A stretch of DNA of 64,000 nt from NCBI GenBank assembly GCA_948467545.1, contig CAOKER010000004.1, forward strand, positions 62,001 through 126,000, written 5' to 3'. Numbering within the stretch: position 1 is the stretch's first letter; the number at the start of each line of letters is the position of its first letter. Source of the DNA: an uncultured Eubacteriales bacterium (GTDB lineage Bacteria; Bacillota; Clostridia; Oscillospirales; CAG-272). Of the stretch, positions 47,964 to 57,709 are shown piece by piece. Both the position numbers and the translations under genes were made by a program. A model generated the notes under the pieces. The model searched no databases. It was not told the DNA's origin and was given only the letters and a program-made list of their open reading frames with translations.

Positions 47964-50057
47964 TCAAAACAGCTGTACATCCTGACCGGAGATGTATCTC
48001 ATTAATCTTATAATATCTTTGCTGTCTGTTTTTGTATCGCCGTTTAAATCTCCGCCGATAATATCGGTTTCTCTGTTTGCGAGAGATTTCATGAGTCTGA
48101 TAATGTCTTTGCTGTTTACTTTTCCGTCGCCGTTCATATCACCGGGAATATATCCGTTCAGCTGTTCATATATAACCTGACGCCTTTCTTCTTCTGTTTT
48201 GCAGAGAATGACGGATTTTATATACACCGAGTCTCCCGTTTCGGAATCGTCAAAAAAATTAAATCTTATGCTTTTTAAAGCGCCGTTCCAGTACGGCAGT
48301 CCGTCAAGTTTTACGGCCGAGCTTTTATATTTGCTGCTTTTTGGAAGAGAGATGTTTATATATTTGTCATTCTCCGGATATATAATATCTCCGCAGCAGG
48401 GATAAAGCGTTCCTTTAACTGCGTTTTCCGAGTTGTTTTCCGGATTTTTATAAGTTATGACCATATATTTGTAATCATCTGCGTAAAGTAATTCATTGCC
48501 GCGGTCATATCTTATATCAATATATGGATTATCGTCAGACAATGCGGTGATTATCATCGCATTGTCCGATGAATCGTATTCGACGCTTGCATTATTTGTT
48601 TCGCCGATGTATTTCAGCTGCTCCGGAGAGCTGAAAACCAGAGTCCGGAGGTTTTCTTTTTCATCTTTGACCGGAGGAATGGTTCCTTGTGCTTCTCGTT
48701 TTGAACCGCATGACAATATAGCCGCGCATATAATATTATAATCCGTTCCGTTTTCAGGAGTACATTGAAGCTTATAATCATTTCCGTCGAGAGTAACCAT
48801 AGCAGTCGGGTTACCGCTGTTAAGAAGAAGGGCGTTGTATAGTCCGAGCTCTTTGCAGAGTTCCGGCATCTGGTTTATTTTAAAGTTCTTTGAGGAAGAC
48901 TGTGAGGTTACGCTGTCAAGAGTAAGCATCATAAGAGCGCCTGTCTCTGAATATCCGATAATTGATGCGGCACATTTTTCGGTTAAGTCGTATACTGCGT
49001 CCGTACAGCTTTTTCCGTCAATTACAAGCGGAAGCTGTCCTCCGGTTCCGGTTCTCATACGCTGAACATACTCTGTATATTTTCCAAGCTTGTCATATGT
49101 TTGGACATTTATTGTTACTTCGTCACCGATGGAATATCCGGCGACTTTCCCTGTCTTAATATCGCCGCGTGCCGTCAGAATAATACGGTTTTCACACATA
49201 ACGGGATTGCCGTCTGTATCGGGGAAATATATACCCGTTACTTTTCCGGTTATTTCACATCCGTGCTGAATTTTATAGTCAAAATCGAAGTCTATTACAA
49301 TCTCATATGCGTCGTCAAGCGCATAATTGTTAAGACATCCTTTATCCGTATATATCACGATTGCATCCGTCGCCGGAAGACGGTTTACCGCGTCGGTAGT
49401 AAAGGAAGAGGATAAGTTCTTGTTCACTACAGTTATACTTACTCCCGGCTGGGCAAGAAAAGGGATATAATCGTCGGTAATGCCAAATGTAAAGGGAGCG
49501 CCGTCATACGGCGTTTCCTGCTCTATATGAGCGGATGAAATTATTTCTCCGTCCGATACGTTAAACCCTCTTGGAAGACAGACAGGCATCTTAACATTTT
49601 TCTCATATTTGACGCCGTTATATATGATGTCTTTATCTCTTGCATGGCAGAATTCCGACATCCAGCAATCTGCATTTATTGCGGCAATTGCGGTTTTTCT
49701 GCCTGAATTGGTGATGTTAAAATTATTGATAATATCTGCCGTAACGGCTTTTTCATCCGCATATTGCCCGGCCATTTCTATATCAAAGTATAGATCCTGC
49801 TGTGCAAGATCAAATTCGACGGCACTGAACTCCTTTGCGCCGTATTTTGAATCGTCGGGAAGAGAATAATAACAATAATTGACACCGTTGTACAGCTCTG
49901 AGCTTTCCGGGTAAATTCCCGAAACTGCTGCGTGATTTACAGCTCCGGAGTTTTTTGCCGCTCCGCTTCCGACAAGTGTGCAGGATAATGCTGATGATAA
50001 AGCGGTGACAGCGGCTGTAAGCAGAACTATAAGTCGTTTTGAGGATTTTGTTTTCAT
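47964..50057 (-). CDS. Dockerin-bearing phosphodiester glycosidase-like protein
   Basis: A 697-residue secreted protein. The signal region is LIVLLTAAVTALSSALSCTLVGSGA. A NAGPA/phosphodiester-glycosidase-like domain (AIAAINADCWM near 130; RMRTGTGGQLPLVIDGK near 330; LYNALLLNSGNPTAMVTLDG near 420) is followed by a beta-rich region. The last 65 residues are a type I dockerin with two repeats, GDMNGDGKVNSKDIIRLMK and GDLNGDTKTDSKDIIRLMR. The dockerin would attach it to a cohesin scaffold. The DGGGST-type loop of active NAGPA enzymes reads NSGNPT here, so catalysis is doubtful. Confidence 0.8.
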   Translation of the reverse strand: MKTKSSKRLIVLLTAAVTALSSALSCTLVGSGAAKNSGAVNHAAVSGIYPESSELYNGVNYCYYSLPDDSKYGAKEFSAVEFDLAQQDLYFDIEMAGQYADEKAVTADIINNFNITNSGRKTAIAAINADCWMSEFCHARDKDIIYNGVKYEKNVKMPVCLPRGFNVSDGEIISSAHIEQETPYDGAPFTFGITDDYIPFLAQPGVSITVVNKNLSSSFTTDAVNRLPATDAIVIYTDKGCLNNYALDDAYEIVIDFDFDYKIQHGCEITGKVTGIYFPDTDGNPVMCENRIILTARGDIKTGKVAGYSIGDEVTINVQTYDKLGKYTEYVQRMRTGTGGQLPLVIDGKSCTDAVYDLTEKCAASIIGYSETGALMMLTLDSVTSQSSSKNFKINQMPELCKELGLYNALLLNSGNPTAMVTLDGNDYKLQCTPENGTDYNIICAAILSCGSKREAQGTIPPVKDEKENLRTLVFSSPEQLKYIGETNNASVEYDSSDNAMIITALSDDNPYIDIRYDRGNELLYADDYKYMVITYKNPENNSENAVKGTLYPCCGDIIYPENDKYINISLPKSSKYKSSAVKLDGLPYWNGALKSIRFNFFDDSETGDSVYIKSVILCKTEEERRQVIYEQLNGYIPGDMNGDGKVNSKDIIRLMKSLANRETDIIGGDLNGDTKTDSKDIIRLMRYISGQDVQLF

Positions 50058-50134
50058 ATATTAATACTCTCCTTTCCGACAACGCACTAATGAATTACTT
50101 AACTTCCTCTGAATTACTTAACTTTCTTAGCACA

Positions 50135-50479
50135 TTAGCACATTTTTTCCGACATTTTTATTCCGCCGAGAATATGAAAATGAAGATGCTTTACGCTTTG
50201 ACATGCGTCGTCACCGCAGTTTGTTATAACACGGTAGCCGTTTGTGATTCCGGCTTTTTTTGCGAGCTTTGGAATTGCTTCAAAAATATACGAGGCAATC
50301 CGACTGTTGTCCGAAGTGATTTCATCCGCGCATGCGATATGCGTTTTCGGAATTACAAGCACATGTACGGGAGCTTGCGGGTTGATATCATAAAATGCAA
50401 AGATATTGTCGTCCTCATACAGTTTTTTTGACGGTATGTTTCCTTTAACGATTTCACAAAAAATGCAGTCCATGTTCAT
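50135..50479 (-). CDS. HIT-family nucleotide-binding protein
   Basis: A 114-residue HinT-like hydrolase. CIFCEIVKGNIPSKKLYEDD begins the protein and the catalytic histidine triad is QSVKHLHFHILGG. HIT proteins hydrolyse nucleoside phosphoramidates and related adducts. AAGGAG precedes ATG 50479. Complete and typical length. Confidence 0.93.
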   Translation of the reverse strand: MNMDCIFCEIVKGNIPSKKLYEDDNIFAFYDINPQAPVHVLVIPKTHIACADEITSDNSRIASYIFEAIPKLAKKAGITNGYRVITNCGDDACQSVKHLHFHILGGIKMSEKMC

Positions 50480-50742
50480 TATTTTCTCCTTTTCGGGATT
50501 TTATTTATATTTCAATAACAATTATAGCACTTCCGTACCATAATTTCAAGATAGAGGACGCTTAAAAATGGCTGTAATAAGAAAGTTTGTATTGACAACG
50601 GCAAATGGCAGATGTATAATATATTAGCAGAAATATACAATTCGTTATATATGATTAGCTTTGCGGCTGCAGGCAATAATAATAACGGCAGGCGTTTTCT
50701 GCGAATATTAAGATCTTTGTAAGGGAAAGGAATGATTATATA

Positions 50743-50943
50743 ATGAAGGTAACTAAGGAAACTACGATAGGCGATATACTTGATTATAATGCGGATACTG
50801 CGGAATTCTTTTTGGAAATGGGTATGCATTGTCTCGGCTGCCCCGCGTCAAGAGGTGAATCTATAGAAGCGGCGTGTGAAGTTCACGGAACCGACGCCGA
50901 TGCTTTGGTAAACAAAATTAATGACTTTCTTGCAGACAAATAA
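50743..50943 (+). CDS. DUF1858 redox-disulfide protein
   Basis: A 66-residue DUF1858 protein: TIGDILDYNADTAEFFLEMGMHCLGCPASRGESIEAAC contains the two Cys (CLGC) that give the family its redox-disulfide name. Similar proteins accompany hybrid-cluster proteins or stand alone. Its stop directly touches the GTG of trmK, so they form one operon. Confidence 0.88.
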   Translation: MKVTKETTIGDILDYNADTAEFFLEMGMHCLGCPASRGESIEAACEVHGTDADALVNKINDFLADK

Positions 50944-51654
50944 GTGAGCGTCCGTAAGGTTAAACTCAGCAAAAGGCTTTTATGTGCGGCGGATCTTATA
51001 GGACACGCTGAGTTAGTTGCAGACGTCGGGACAGATCACGCATATCTGCCTATTTATATGCTTACGGAGGAAAAAGCCGAGCGGGCTGTCGCAACGGACA
51101 TTAATACGGGTCCGCTTGAGAGGGCAGAGGCAAATGCAAAGCTGTATAATGTCAGTGAAAGACTGACTTTGCTTCATACCGACGGCTTGTACGGCGTCGA
51201 GCGTTATTTGCCCGACGTCGTCGTTATAGCCGGAATGGGCGGCGAACTGTCGGCTTCTATAATAGAAAAAGCTGATTTTTTGAAGGCGCGTCACCGCAGA
51301 ATTGTCTGTCAGCCGATGACGCATTCTGAGTTGCTTCGTGCCGCGCTTTGTCGTCTCGGATTCGCAATATACGATGAAAGGACGGTGCGTGACGGTAAGC
51401 TGTATCAGCTTTTCGCTGCCGAATACACCGGTAAAAACGAGAGTTACTCGGATGCGGAGCTGCTTGTCGGCAGAGTTTCGGACAAAAAGGATCCGCTTAC
51501 CGCCGAATATATCGAAACCGTTATACGCAGACTCAAAAAAGAATATAACGGAGCTCTCTGCTCTAAGTCTAAATCAAAAAACAAAAATACGGCGGACTTA
51601 AAACGGCTGTATAATACGGTTGAAGAACTCTGCTCGATGATAGAATATCAATGA
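50944..51654 (+). CDS. trmK: tRNA (adenine(22)-N1)-methyltransferase
   Basis: A 236-residue class I SAM methyltransferase of the TrmK family: LIGHAELVADVGTDHAYLPIYML (SAM motif), ATDINTGPLERAEANA, VVVIAGMGGELSASII and VCQPMTHSELLRAAL. It methylates A22 of tRNA. The GTG start follows the DUF1858 stop with no gap. The Nif3-like gene follows, the usual neighbour in Firmicutes. Confidence 0.93.
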   Translation: MSVRKVKLSKRLLCAADLIGHAELVADVGTDHAYLPIYMLTEEKAERAVATDINTGPLERAEANAKLYNVSERLTLLHTDGLYGVERYLPDVVVIAGMGGELSASIIEKADFLKARHRRIVCQPMTHSELLRAALCRLGFAIYDERTVRDGKLYQLFAAEYTGKNESYSDAELLVGRVSDKKDPLTAEYIETVIRRLKKEYNGALCSKSKSKNKNTADLKRLYNTVEELCSMIEYQ

Positions 51655-51690
51655 TAGAATAAATATGACTTTACAATGAAGGTTTTGAAT

Positions 51691-52446
51691 ATGATTACTG
51701 TAAAGGAACTTTATGACAAACTTGATGCTGTGATACCGAAAGCGCTGTCATGTGAATGGGATAACGACGGACTTATGCTTTCGCCGGATACCGAAGCCGA
51801 GGTCAGACACACTGTAGTGGCTCTTGACGTTACCGATGACACTGTCGCGTTTGCAAAGGACTTTGGTGCAGAGCTTATTGTTACGCATCATCCGCTTATA
51901 TTCAAACCGCTGAAGCAGCTTGTTTCTGATAAGCTTGTCACATTAATAAACTCGGGAATATCGGTTTTCTCATTTCATACAAGACTTGATGTTCTTGATA
52001 CAGGGGTGAACAGTGCTCTTGCCGCAAGTCTTTCACTTAAAAATGTCAGAACATTGGATTGCGAATTGGGACTTATGGGAGAAGTACATTCCGAAATGAC
52101 CGTAAATGAATATGCTGATTTTGTGTGCCGATCACTCGGTACTTCCTCGGTCAGATTTATTCCGTCTGATAAATATGTAAAAAAAGTTGCTGTTATCGGG
52201 GGAGCCGGTAAGGACTATATCTTTGATGCAATCAGATCGGGAGCCGATGTTTTTGTAACCGGCGAAGCCGGATATCACGGAATGTGCGACGCTGCCGACT
52301 GCGGTATGTATGTCATAGAGGCCGGACACTATGAGACTGAGAATCCCGTATGCGGAACACTGAAAAAATTAATAGAGCAAATTTCTCCTGAGCTTGATGT
52401 GACTTTGTTCAATTCGGGAAGAATCTGTACACATTCTATCAAATGA
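51691..52446 (+). CDS. Nif3-like dinuclear metal protein
   Basis: A 251-residue Nif3/YqfO-type protein: WDNDGLM, VVALDVTDDTVAFA, LIVTHHPLIFKP (metal His pair), FSFHTRLDVLDTGVNSALA, GAGKDYIFDA and the C-terminal GHYETENPV. It forms hexamers with two metals; the exact reaction is unknown. ATG 51691 has GAAGG upstream; ATG 51676 is an alternative. It has the short form, without the middle PII-like insertion. Confidence 0.92.
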   Translation: MITVKELYDKLDAVIPKALSCEWDNDGLMLSPDTEAEVRHTVVALDVTDDTVAFAKDFGAELIVTHHPLIFKPLKQLVSDKLVTLINSGISVFSFHTRLDVLDTGVNSALAASLSLKNVRTLDCELGLMGEVHSEMTVNEYADFVCRSLGTSSVRFIPSDKYVKKVAVIGGAGKDYIFDAIRSGADVFVTGEAGYHGMCDAADCGMYVIEAGHYETENPVCGTLKKLIEQISPELDVTLFNSGRICTHSIK

Positions 52447-52477
52447 GCTGTACGCCTGTGGGGAGGGAACCATACAT

Positions 52478-54229
52478 ATGCGTAAAACAAAAATAATCTG
52501 TACACTTGGACCGTCCTCAAACAATGAGGAAGTTATAAGAAATATGATACTCGCGGGAATGAATGTCGCAAGATTGAACTTCTCTCACGGGGATTATGAA
52601 AGTCATAAGAAAACCGCGGATATTGTAAAAAAGCTTCGGACAGAACTTCATTCACATACTGCGCTTCTTCTTGACACAAAAGGTCCGGAGATACGGCTGA
52701 AAAGATTTAAGGATAAAAAGGTTACCCTCAAAAAAGGTCAGAAATTTACTCTTATGCTTGGAACAGACGAGCCGGGAAACGAGTGCGGGGTTGCAATTAC
52801 TTATGATAATCTGTATAAGGATGTAAAGCCCGGAAATACCATTCTTGTCGACGACGGACTTATTGCCCTTAAAGTTCAGTCGTGCGATGAAAAGGGAATC
52901 GAATGTATTGTGGAAAACGGCGGATTGGTTTCTGACAATAAGGGCGTTAATATTCCCGGTGTAAAGCTTTCAATGCCGTTCATCAGCAAAAAGGATGCGG
53001 AGGATATTGCTTTCGGCGTTCGTGAAGACTTTGATTTTATAGCGGCGTCGTTTACTCAATCTGCCGAAGATATACATCTTATACACGATGAGCTTGAAAA
53101 AAATAACTGCCGTAACATTAGAGTAATTGCAAAAATCGAGAATGCCGCCGGAGTTGAAAATATAGATGAAATACTTGCCGCAGCCGATGGAATTATGGTT
53201 GCAAGAGGCGATATGGGCGCCGAAATTGCAATGGAGGAAATACCGATTATTCAGAAAAGGCTTATTTCCAAAGGTTACAACGACGGCAAGCAGGTTATAA
53301 CTGCTACGCAGATGCTGGAAAGTATGACCAGACAGCCTCGGCCAACCAGAGCGGAAATCACGGATGTAGCCAACGCAATTTACGACGGAACAAGTGCGAT
53401 TATGCTGTCAGGAGAGACGGCGAGCGGTCTCTATCCTGTTGAGGCTGTAAAGACAATGGCAAGAATCGCAATCAGAACCGAACGTGATATTGATTATGCT
53501 CAAAAATTTTCCCGTATACGGGTTAACGGCTTTTCGGATGTTACAAGTGCAATTTCTCACGCAACATGTACTACCGCAAACGATCTCAATGCAGCCGCAA
53601 TAATTACGGTAACTAAGTCTGGACGGACAGCGCGGATGCTCAGCCGTTTTCGCCCGGCGACAACTATTATCGGCTGCTCACCGGATCCGAAAACATGCCG
53701 GCATATGAATTTGTCATGGGGAATAACGCCGCTTTTAATTGAAGAAAAAACAAGTACGGACGAGCTTCTCGAACATACGATAAGCGTGACGACCAAAAAC
53801 GGACTTGTTAATCACGGGGATGTTGTTGTAATCACAGCCGGTATACCTCTTGGAGTATCGGGGACGACGAATATGATGAAGGTGCAGATTGTGGGAAACG
53901 TTTTGGTAGGAGGTACCGGAATCGGAGAAAAGTCGGTGTGCGGAAATCTTTGCGTCTGTGATAATGAGGAAGAAGCTCTTGAAAAGTTCAGAGCCGGAGA
54001 TATACTTGTGATTCCTTTTGCTTCGCAAAAGCTTATTGATGTACTGAAAACCGCAAGCGCAATTGTGTGCGAACGTTTTGGCAGGGATTCGTATGCCGCA
54101 GTTGCCGGTCAGCTGCTCGGCTGTCCCGTCATTGTGGGTGCGGTTGGAGCAACAAAAATTCTTCATTCCGGAACTGTCGTTACGGTAGATGCTAAAAACG
54201 GCGTAGTTTACAGCGGAGATAACACCTGA
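52478..54229 (+). CDS. pyk: Pyruvate kinase with extra C-terminal domain
   Basis: A 583-residue pyruvate kinase: TKIICTLGPSS, LLDTKGPEIRL, the catalytic IAKIENAAGVENIDEILAAADGIMVARGDMGAEI and MLESMTRQPRPTRAEITDVANA. After the normal end near residue 475 a PEP-utiliser-like mobile domain follows (GDILVIPFASQKLIDVLKTASAIVCERFG), typical of Firmicute enzymes. It makes pyruvate and ATP from phosphoenolpyruvate and ADP. GGGAGGG precedes the ATG. Confidence 0.96.
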   Translation: MRKTKIICTLGPSSNNEEVIRNMILAGMNVARLNFSHGDYESHKKTADIVKKLRTELHSHTALLLDTKGPEIRLKRFKDKKVTLKKGQKFTLMLGTDEPGNECGVAITYDNLYKDVKPGNTILVDDGLIALKVQSCDEKGIECIVENGGLVSDNKGVNIPGVKLSMPFISKKDAEDIAFGVREDFDFIAASFTQSAEDIHLIHDELEKNNCRNIRVIAKIENAAGVENIDEILAAADGIMVARGDMGAEIAMEEIPIIQKRLISKGYNDGKQVITATQMLESMTRQPRPTRAEITDVANAIYDGTSAIMLSGETASGLYPVEAVKTMARIAIRTERDIDYAQKFSRIRVNGFSDVTSAISHATCTTANDLNAAAIITVTKSGRTARMLSRFRPATTIIGCSPDPKTCRHMNLSWGITPLLIEEKTSTDELLEHTISVTTKNGLVNHGDVVVITAGIPLGVSGTTNMMKVQIVGNVLVGGTGIGEKSVCGNLCVCDNEEEALEKFRAGDILVIPFASQKLIDVLKTASAIVCERFGRDSYAAVAGQLLGCPVIVGAVGATKILHSGTVVTVDAKNGVVYSGDNT

Positions 54230-54265
54230 TTCAGTAATAATTTATTATTCGGAGGACAATATAAA

Positions 54266-55384
54266 TTGATCATACAGTTAGATGAGGCAAAGAGAACCCT
54301 TCTTGAAATGAGAGATAAAATTAATGATCTTGGTTCCGCTCTTCAAATTGACGAGCTTAAGAAAAGTGTCTCTGAACTTGAAAAAATGACTTCGGCGGAA
54401 AACTTTTGGAATGATGTCGGGAATTCAGGTAAAATTCTAAAAGAAATAAAAATAAAAAAAGATAAGATAGATAAGTATGAGCAGTTGGCAAATCGTCTTG
54501 AGGATGCAATCGTGCTTGTCGAAATGGGAATTGAGGAAGAAGACGAGAGCGTAACGGATGAGGCTCTTTCCGAGGTCAAGGAGATTGTTGATGAGGAGAG
54601 TCGGCAGAGAATTGAGGTGCTTCTTTCCGGCGAATATGATCAAAACAATGCCATTCTTTCTTTTCATCCCGGAGCCGGAGGAACGGAAGCTCAGGATTGG
54701 GCGCAGATGCTTTACAGAATGTATGTTCGTTGGGGGGAGCGTCACAATTATAATGTTAAGCTTATCGACTGGCTCGACGGCGATGAGGCCGGAATAAAAA
54801 GCGCAACAATTTTAGTTGAGGGTGTAAATGCATACGGTTATCTCAAAAGCGAAAACGGTGTTCACCGTCTTGTCCGTGTATCTCCGTTTGACGCGTCGGG
54901 AAGACGTCATACTTCTTTCGCTTCGGTAGAGGTTATGCCAGAATTTAATGATGAGGACGGGAAAATTGAGCTTCGTGACGAAGACCTTGAAATTACCGCT
55001 CACCGTTCAAGCGGCGCGGGAGGTCAGCATATAAATAAAACCGATTCTGCAATACGTATAGTGCATATACCAACCGGCATTGTGGTTGGGTGTCAGACTG
55101 AAAGAAGTCAGCTGCAAAACAAGGAAACCGCTCTTAAAATGCTGAAATCAAAGCTTATGGAGATAAAAGAGCGCGAAAAGCTTGATAAAATCGAGGATAT
55201 TCAGGGTAATAAAACTAATATTGAATGGGGGGCACAAATCCGTTCTTATGTATTTATGCCGTATACATTGGCAAAGGACAACAGAACCGGATTTGAAGAC
55301 GGCAATATATCGGCTGTAATGGACGGTGATATTGACGGCTTTATCAATGCATATCTTAAATATAACGCAGCTAAAAATCAGTAA
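54266..55384 (+). CDS. prfB: Peptide chain release factor 2
   Basis: A 372-residue RF2 that ends translation at UAA and UGA. The GGQ peptidyl-hydrolase loop is SGAGGQHINKTDSAIRI. Start is TTG with GGAGG 10 bases upstream. The frame runs uninterrupted from the start, so the classical prfB +1 frameshift is absent here. Confidence 0.95.
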   Translation: MIIQLDEAKRTLLEMRDKINDLGSALQIDELKKSVSELEKMTSAENFWNDVGNSGKILKEIKIKKDKIDKYEQLANRLEDAIVLVEMGIEEEDESVTDEALSEVKEIVDEESRQRIEVLLSGEYDQNNAILSFHPGAGGTEAQDWAQMLYRMYVRWGERHNYNVKLIDWLDGDEAGIKSATILVEGVNAYGYLKSENGVHRLVRVSPFDASGRRHTSFASVEVMPEFNDEDGKIELRDEDLEITAHRSSGAGGQHINKTDSAIRIVHIPTGIVVGCQTERSQLQNKETALKMLKSKLMEIKEREKLDKIEDIQGNKTNIEWGAQIRSYVFMPYTLAKDNRTGFEDGNISAVMDGDIDGFINAYLKYNAAKNQ

Positions 55385-55421
55385 AATAATAAAATAATTA
55401 ATAATACGGAGGTACTATTTT

Positions 55422-55775
55422 ATGCTTAAACTATACTCGGACAAGAAATCAGTGGCCTATACGGCGTCAATTGCTATGTTTGTCTATGCGATAATTTCTT
55501 TTATTGCGGCATGCCTTTCCTTAATCGGCAAGAAAAAGACAACGGCTTCTATTTTTGTCGCTCTGTCAGGAATTGCGGCGGCTTTCGGAGGAATGACAGC
55601 ATATACTCTTAGGATTATCGACCGCTCCGAAAGCAAGGATATCGATGATTATTTTGAAGATTACGATGAAGATGATTTTGACTTTGATGAGGACGGCAAT
55701 GAAAAATCCGATGGAGATACACCTTATGTAATTCCTGTTGACGACACTGCAAGCGAAGAAGAATTTAATAGCTGA
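55422..55775 (+). CDS. Small membrane protein with acidic tail
   Basis: A 117-residue protein with two membrane helices (YTASIAMFVYAIISFIAACLSLIG and TASIFVALSGIAAAFGGMTAYTL) and an Asp/Glu-rich cytoplasmic tail (DDYFEDYDEDDFDFDED). GGAGG precedes the ATG. Similar small YkvA-like or calcium-channel-like names would be guesses; function unknown. Confidence 0.7.
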   Translation: MLKLYSDKKSVAYTASIAMFVYAIISFIAACLSLIGKKKTTASIFVALSGIAAAFGGMTAYTLRIIDRSESKDIDDYFEDYDEDDFDFDEDGNEKSDGDTPYVIPVDDTASEEEFNS

Positions 55776-55785
55776 TAATAGTGAA

Positions 55786-55820
55786 GCAATGTGCTCAAAG
55801 TTATAATTTGAGCGCATTGC
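55786..55820. terminator. Terminator after the small membrane protein
   Basis: GCAATGTGCTCAAA (55786-55799) pairs with TTTGAGCGCATTGC (55807-55820) with one G-T pair, followed by TTGTGATTTTC. Confidence 0.72.
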
Positions 55821-55982
55821 TTGTGATTTTCGCGTATAAAAAATTAGATGTATATAATGTCGATAGGCAAAGTTAACTTTTAGTTCATAATTTGAGCTTA
55901 TCTATCTTCGGTAAATGTGATATACTAATTTAGGATTATAAAGTTTAAATAATTCAATATAACCGATCGGGAGGAAAATAAC

Positions 55983-56321
55983 ATGTGTTTAAATAAACTA
56001 TGTAAAAGGGAAGAAGAAAAAAAATCACTACTTGGAAAAGTTCTTGTTACTACAGCCGCAGTTATTGGTTTCGGAACACTTATTTATCTCGCTGTAAAAT
56101 ATTTGTTTGAAAAGTATCATAACGGATGCTGCGCACTTTGCGGAGATGATGCGGATGATTATTCCTGCGGATGTGATGAGGATGATGAATGCGATTACGA
56201 TTGTGAGGATGACTGCTGTACCTGTGGAAGTGATAATGATAATACCGCAGATGATAGTTCATGCGAATGTGCGAACAGTGCAGATGAAAATATAGATCCT
56301 GAAAATGAGAACGAAAATTAA
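55983..56321 (+). CDS. Cys-rich acidic membrane-anchored protein
   Basis: A 112-residue protein: a short basic start, one membrane helix (LLGKVLVTTAAVIGFGTLIYLAVKYLF), then a tail with about 13 Cys and very many Asp/Glu (CCALCGDDADDYSCGCDEDD). GGGAGG precedes the ATG. Metal binding is plausible from composition only; no family recognised. Confidence 0.65.
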   Translation: MCLNKLCKREEEKKSLLGKVLVTTAAVIGFGTLIYLAVKYLFEKYHNGCCALCGDDADDYSCGCDEDDECDYDCEDDCCTCGSDNDNTADDSSCECANSADENIDPENENEN

Positions 56322-56444
56322 GCCTGATTATATTTTCACTGTTAGAGAAATTATTTTTATAACCGTTTCAACCTAATTGCATTTTTGATTGCTGTTTATT
56401 TTTGATAAAGGGCTGTATTGTTAAATATGTAATTATAATTATAT

Positions 56445-56475
56445 AAAAAGCTCCGAAGTTATTTCGGAGCTTTTT
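56445..56475. terminator. Strong bidirectional terminator
   Basis: AAAAAGCTCCGAA (56445-56457) pairs perfectly with TTCGGAGCTTTTT (56463-56475), with A- and T-runs on the two sides. The rest of 56322-56743 shows no gene. Confidence 0.82.
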
Positions 56476-56743
56476 ATTGTCTTTATTTTATAGAAAAAAT
56501 ATTTTAATACTTATGCTCAATTGGTTTTAATTACAATTAAAGATACATAATTTGCCTGTAATAAAATTAAGTAATGAGATAATAATAATACCAGAGCCGA
56601 ATAAATGGCTCGATTAAATAGATGTATAATCTTGAATTATTGAAAATTTTAAAAATGTCCTGTTGATAAGACATTTTACTTTTAAATTTTGATGCAATTC
56701 TCGATTATATGCAATATGTATAAATATACAAGGAGAAATCAAA

Positions 56744-56947
56744 ATGGCAACCAACAAGAATTTAGTTCCTGAAGCTAAGAGCGCACTTGATAAGTTCAAG
56801 ATGGAAGCTGCAAGCGAAGTAGGCGTAAGCCTTAACAACGGTTATAATGGAGATCTGACATCTCGTCAGGCTGGTTCTATCGGCGGACAGATGGTTAAGA
56901 AAATGATCCAGAAATACGAGAACGATCTTAAGAACGGTAACAGATAA
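56744..56947 (+). CDS. Alpha/beta-type small acid-soluble spore protein
   Basis: A 67-residue SASP: NLVPEAKSALDKFKMEAASEVGV and GYNGDLTSRQAGSIGGQMVKKMI carry the GPR cleavage region (EAASEVG) and the DNA-binding signature (LTSRQAGSIGGQMV). It coats spore DNA and protects it from damage. AAGGAGA lies before the ATG. Shows the organism makes endospores. Confidence 0.95.
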   Translation: MATNKNLVPEAKSALDKFKMEAASEVGVSLNNGYNGDLTSRQAGSIGGQMVKKMIQKYENDLKNGNR

Positions 56948-57709
56948 CCAGAAAAACCGATTGTTTTTTAAACTTGTATTTGATCACATTAATGTTTCGC
57001 TGACCGATTATCTTAGGGATTTCTTATATTATAATACCATGTGTGTTTGAACCAAGAATGTCTGTTATAGATAATAATTTAGCGTAAACAAGGTAAGTGC
57101 GATTGCAGATTTAATTGCAATCGCATTTATTTTTTAGCAAAAATTATGCGTTGTATATGGCAAAAAAAAAGATTAATGGATTAGTCAAAATCTTCGTAAG
57201 TGTTAAATAAAAAAGACCTGCCGGTCAAAAATAATAATGCATAAAGGGTTAAACTAAGGGGTGTCTATAAGCCGCCGTAAGCGCTATACACGAAAATGAA
57301 ATATAACCAGTTTGATATGCCTCCAAAAGTATATGACTTTTGGAGGCGCTTCAATTGTGAGTGGAGTAGGCGGATGTTTTGATTGCCGGTCTATATCTAC
57401 GTAAATGAATAAAATGTAAAAAAACAATTAACGTATATGCTGTAAAGAAACATTTTTATATATTTATAAAAAATTAATATTTCATGAAGAAAAATCCTTA
57501 ATAGTTTGTTAAATCAGTTGGTATATTATATCACTAAATATAGTATAATTTTCCAAGTTAAGATTTTTATTTCTTATTATATATCAATACAGACAAAATT
57601 ATCGGTTGTATATTAATAGAACATTACTTATAAATTTAAAATTTATTCGAAACATGAAAATGATATCGAATTAAATTATATATTTTTAAATTTATTGGAG
57701 TAGTTTAAA
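56948..57709. other. 760-bp AT-rich gap with two hairpins
   Basis: No gene is supported. TGCGATTGCA (57098-57107) with TGCAATCGCA (57116-57125), followed by a T-run, is a likely SASP terminator. A perfect 12-bp dyad GCCTCCAAAAGT / ACTTTTGGAGGC (57319-57347) lies further right. The rest is AT-rich upstream region of the sigma-like gene. Confidence 0.55.

Noticed and set aside
47479..47967. Opposite-strand open frame over yitT and other long antisense frames (for example 14369-14965, 15740-16255)
   Set aside because: They lie wholly within well-supported genes on the other strand, lack ribosome sites and show no recognisable protein family.
54266..54360. Programmed frameshift in prfB
   Set aside because: The reading frame is continuous from the TTG start, with no in-frame TGA near codon 25.
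55983..56321. Calling the Cys-rich acidic protein a metallothionein or ferredoxin
   Set aside because: The Cys spacing does not follow a known metal-cluster pattern; composition alone is not enough.
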